This document shows positions 60,137 to 64,000 of a DNA stretch of 64,000 nt, in pieces (the stretch's first letter is position 1; every line of letters starts with the position of its first letter). The position numbers and the translations under genes are program-made. The notes beneath the pieces are model-generated. The model saw nothing but the letters and a program-made list of their open reading frames with translations, did not search any database and was not told the origin of the DNA. The DNA is taken from NCBI GenBank assembly GCA_023053545.1, contig JAKZAN010000007.1, positions 5,394,001 to 5,458,000 of the forward strand, written 5' to 3'. Origin of the DNA: Lepidurus packardi. Its lineage: Eukaryota; Arthropoda; Branchiopoda; Notostraca; Triopsidae.

Positions 60137-60384
60137 ATGGGAGCGAAAATTATATTATTTCTCCCATCGCTTATGCGTTTTATCAATTGCATTCAATCTT
60201 TGTGCAAAATTAAGAAAAAAATGACGTTCGGTAAATCCATGTTTGCCTCCAGAAAGTTTTTGATTTTTCAAAGGTGGGATATTTCTCTTATCGCTTATAG
60301 GGTTTATCAATTGCATTCAATCTTCCTGCATAATTAGGAAAAATCCGTGGGCAGTTTTACACTTTGATTTTCCAAAGTTTGGCT
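60137..60384 (+). repeat. Tandem duplication, period 124 bp
   Basis: Two adjacent units share TTTCTC..ATCGCTTAT.. GTTTATCAATTGCATTCAAT CTT..TGCA.AATTA.GAAAAA, then TTTGATTTT.CAAAG. The central 20-mer TTTATCAATTGCATTCAATC is identical in both. Moderate divergence elsewhere. Confidence 0.85.
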
Positions 60385-63300
60385 CGGGGGTTGCTTGATT
60401 TTGATAGGAGTTGATTTGAAAGTAGAGCCAATGAAAAGGGCTCGTACTTTGCCAAGGTCTGAAGGATTGCATGCTTGTGTACTGTAAGCTGAACGACGTA
60501 AAAGTCCCGAGCTATCCAAGTCAATGAGCCGTGTGACCCTCCCCACACTTTAGCTTACGACGGACAATTATAAGTGCTTGACAAACAACTATCACCCCAG
60601 CTTTCCCATGCTCATTAACCTTAGAAGTCCTTCGCGATTTCATGTCCGAACCCATTATGTCCTTTTGCATGCATAAGGCGAAAATTTTTTTGGGCCACAC
60701 AGAATAGCTTCCCCGTTAGCCCAACGCGTAATCCCCTTCCGACACCCTTGGAGTTAAAGAATGGCGTAGTATACAATTACAAAAAGAAGCTTTCATCGGT
60801 AACTGTCCATTTCGCGCAAAGTTTTAGTTTGTCCTGGTGTGTAAGGTCATTTTGAAGGAAATTGCTACAGTAGCATGAGCGCTGGCGGAGCTCTTAGCCT
60901 GCACTGCCAAATAAAAAGAAAAAAATGGCTCATTTAATCTGTAAAAGCCCTTCGGAGCTGGAGGCTGTTATGGGACGGGAAATTTTCTTCTTCTTTTTTA
61001 TCAAACCCACTTTTACCAATTAGCTTAAATTTATGAAACAAACTACTGATGAAAACAGTGTAACAATGATAATAGCGCGACAATAACCCCCTTTAGCTGT
61101 TTTTCTTTCAAGATTTCAGTTTTCAGTTTGTTCGCTTTAACATTCTCCTTTTTTACCTATTTAGTTTTTTTATATAATAAAAGCGCTCGAGCTTCTATTA
61201 AAACCGATAGCAAAAGGGCAAGAACAGAAAAGTAGACAGGATAAAGGAAAGGGAAAGCAAGAAACAAACCACCTCCGCTACATTAAGTGGAAGTGCATAA
61301 AAAGCCATGCATGGCACCTACTCATTTGCTTTCTTGGCCGCTTTACTTGGACCCACCCCCCGCGACCTTCCCCAATTCCGGACCAACTCTTTTGTTTCGC
61401 CAAAAGTTTTCTCCGACCCCAATTATTATTTTTTATGTCCATTTTTCGCCCTGTGCACCGTGATACTTCCTAAATTTGCCCTTTCGCTAGCTCTCCCCGT
61501 GCAGCCCTCTTGCTTTTGATGTTACAGCTTTACAGGGTAGAGCTGGGTCGGTTTGTGGGTGGTTGAAAGCGTTTGACACGGGGGGCTTGTGGCTCGTTTC
61601 CGTCCCGCTCCGTAGGTCCCAAGTTCGTCAAGGCAAAGAGGCCGCCTGCTCTGTTTAATTCAGAAAAATCAATAGCCTTGGCCGTGCTGGCTCTCTCTCT
61701 CTCTTGTGAAGCTTTAGTGTCCAGCAGCAAAAGACTGGGAACGTCCAGCAAGCGGACTTATGCGAAACGCAAACGCGCCAACTTTACTTGACGTGATAGA
61801 CCCGATCCGCCTGAACCAGTGGCTTCATCTCCCACACTGTTAAAATCAGAGTAGAGCGACGAACGAGAAGGAGGAAAACGCGAACCGGCTGCGGACTCTT
61901 TACAAGAGTGTGAGACCGCTGCAGACAAAAGCTGGGCATACGACTGCGGTGGACATGTTGCTCCGCATAAGAAAGCTGTTAACGAGGGACGATCTGGCGT
62001 TATAAAAAAAAGAAACGAGAAAAAAAAGATCCTGTCTCTCTCGCGCTTCTTGATTGCCAGGCTGATCGGAACAGCGAGCCCGGAGCATCTGAAAGCACGT
62101 TTTGCTGAAAGCCATGAAATATTGAAAGAGATCTCTTGATTACTCGACACAGGCTTTTAATTATAAGGCAGTAATTTGTCTGTGTTGGAGGGATAGGGAT
62201 ATGTGTGCGCATTTAAGGGCAGGCAGGCTAGATATGCTCGGGTTGATCGCGGGACGGAGGCAAGTTGGCAGATATAAAAGTAGGTAGAGCGTGTCTTTGC
62301 CAGGGAATGCACTTACAAAGGAACTTGTGGTAATTTCGACGGGACCGTCCTGTAAACATTGAAGGCTTTCCGAGAGTGCATAATTAAGTTAGCCGGCAGT
62401 AGAGAGGCTAGGGCTACAGGAGAGTAAAGGAGAGAAGACGACCGTCCTTTTGGATACTTAATTTTACTTTACGGTAATCAAATATGCATCGAGAAACTTT
62501 CATGAGGCACGTTAGCCCCAGCGCCCACCCAGTCGCGACAGTTTTTCTTTGAGGATGTCACAGTTGTAGTCAGTGCACGCTGGGGTAACTTACGAAAACT
62601 CAGTCCTACATTTGAAACAAACTTGGTGAAGAATGAACCGCGAAATAATTAAACCTGCATTTTCCTAACAACTTTCATATGGCCTTTCCGACTTGGATGC
62701 AGGAACCGTTTCTATGAATCAAAGGAATCGAACGCTTCTATTTAGTTTTAATGAGGCCCCGGGTACCAGTAGTAGTTACCGAAAGTTAAAAAAATAGCTG
62801 TCAAGACCCCCCGACACAAAAAAAGAGATGCAGTGATCGTGAGCATGGAGAACAAGAATAAAAGGGAACGATAAATCAACACTGACTGTGTGTGCTGTTG
62901 CGTTTCCCTTGGCAACCCCTCCTTCGTTTTCCTCCTTGAGCTAGCAACCAAATTAGACAAATTACTTTCGTTTGCCACACTAAAAAGATTTCAAATAGAA
63001 ATCCTGGCGCCCGATGAAGAGCCAACGAAGAGAACGAGTCCAAAGGGAAAAAACGAGAGATGGGAAGAAAACAAACAGTTTAACACAACTTCGTTATATA
63101 GCGTTATAGGGAAAAAAAACTAGGCAGCTCCCAGAAAATCTGAGCCTAACGCGAAGTTCATATTAGGTCAAAGCCCAGCTTCTAATGAGTCCAACCGAAG
63201 TAGTTCCGGGAGGAGCAATTAGTGTCTTTTGGGGGAAGAATACACAAGAGTAGTCAGTATCGTCACCAGCAGAGGAACAACCACAAAAGGAACGGATTCT

Positions 63301-64000
63301 ATATGCCTTGGAAGTCAAAAGTCGAGGCTGAGAGGTCAGAAATACTGGGAACCAATTTGCACGATTTTTCTTTCTAATTGTATTCTTTCTTTTGCATTTT
63401 TTCGGATCTGTATCTTAACTGTCATCTACAGTATAGTAATTCAGCATTGTAAGTATCGCTAATGGACTGCGTTGTTGGAACTGGACAACGTTGCGTTCTA
63501 TATCATATGTATACAGACGTTATAAAGGACGTTTGAACCGGACGGAGTTAAGTTTGTCAGGGAGTGTGTATGTATATACGTGTGTGTGTGTGGGCCCATG
63601 GGTGTATTGATCGCATATAAAAATGCGCGGACGGGCCTTGATAGCCAGGCTGGACTCGGACTGGGAAACGCCAGGAACTTGGTAATTATACACGAGGAGG
63701 GTGGACAGAGGACTTCCCCAACGTCATAAAGCACTCCCCGCACACACAAGTGTGCAAGATGAAAAAAAAATTCACTGGATCGTCGCGATTGTGGAAAAAG
63801 CAAGGAAGAAGGAAAAAAATGTTAGAAACTAAATAAAAAAAGCTTGGCGGGACTCGCTCGGTTACAAAAACCCGTTGTTTTCTTGCTGGAACATCATCTG
63901 ACCAGCTCCACAGCCTGAGCTTTTGCATGTACAGTACCACTCATAAAAGTTCCTGCCAATAATAAAAGGCCAGGCAAAAATAATGAGAGTTCACTCTAAT
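60385..64000. other. No supported gene
   Basis: Contains TATAAAAG at 62273-62280, (CT)n near 61.69 kb and (GT)n near 63.58 kb. Frames near 61.76-62.15 kb (minus) are open but overlap in three frames, and no domain is recognised. Confidence 0.45.

Overview
The window is nuclear DNA from an animal. Genes are split by GT-AG introns, A/T-rich non-coding DNA is extensive, and one gene (APCDD1) belongs to a family I know only from Metazoa. Low gene density, mid-40s or lower G+C by eye, a Harbinger-type MITE and degraded repeats suit an invertebrate, possibly a sponge or cnidarian; the sequence does not let me name the species. I could rebuild three genes fully by joining exons at canonical splice sites in compatible phase: a REEP5/6-type ER-shaping protein (minus, 5921-6834, five exons, 193 aa), an APCDD1-like Wnt-antagonist membrane protein (plus, 7648-14665, six exons, 565 aa) and a divergent thiamine-triphosphatase-type CYTH protein (minus, 36316-37351, three exons, 279 aa).

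Layout. 1-5.9 kb is a repeat graveyard: a directly repeated unit of about 300 bp lies near 1.2-1.5 kb and again near 4.6-4.9 kb, with a 618-bp MITE (3453-4070, TAA target duplication) between them. REEP and APCDD1 follow in head-to-head orientation. A cadherin-like exon lies antisense in the 3.8-kb second intron of APCDD1. From about 15.1 to 36.3 kb I found no gene; this stretch holds microsatellites, homopolymer runs, isolated TATA motifs, a duplicated AT-rich segment at 31.3 kb and a decayed Ty3/gypsy-like fragment at 33.3 kb. After the CYTH gene comes a plus-strand gene of unknown identity (firm exons 42412-44748, possible extra exons from 39.2 kb) that converges on a candidate minus-strand gene ending at 45152. 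The rest is sparse: a candidate three-exon minus-strand gene (53141-54515), a near-perfect hairpin just upstream of it, and a 124-bp tandem duplication at 60.1 kb.

The named genes act in unrelated processes (ER membrane curvature, Wnt signalling, phosphate-ester metabolism), and nothing suggests an operon-like functional cluster. The most unusual non-coding signal is an extended octamer motif (TATGCAAATGA), found exactly five times across the window.
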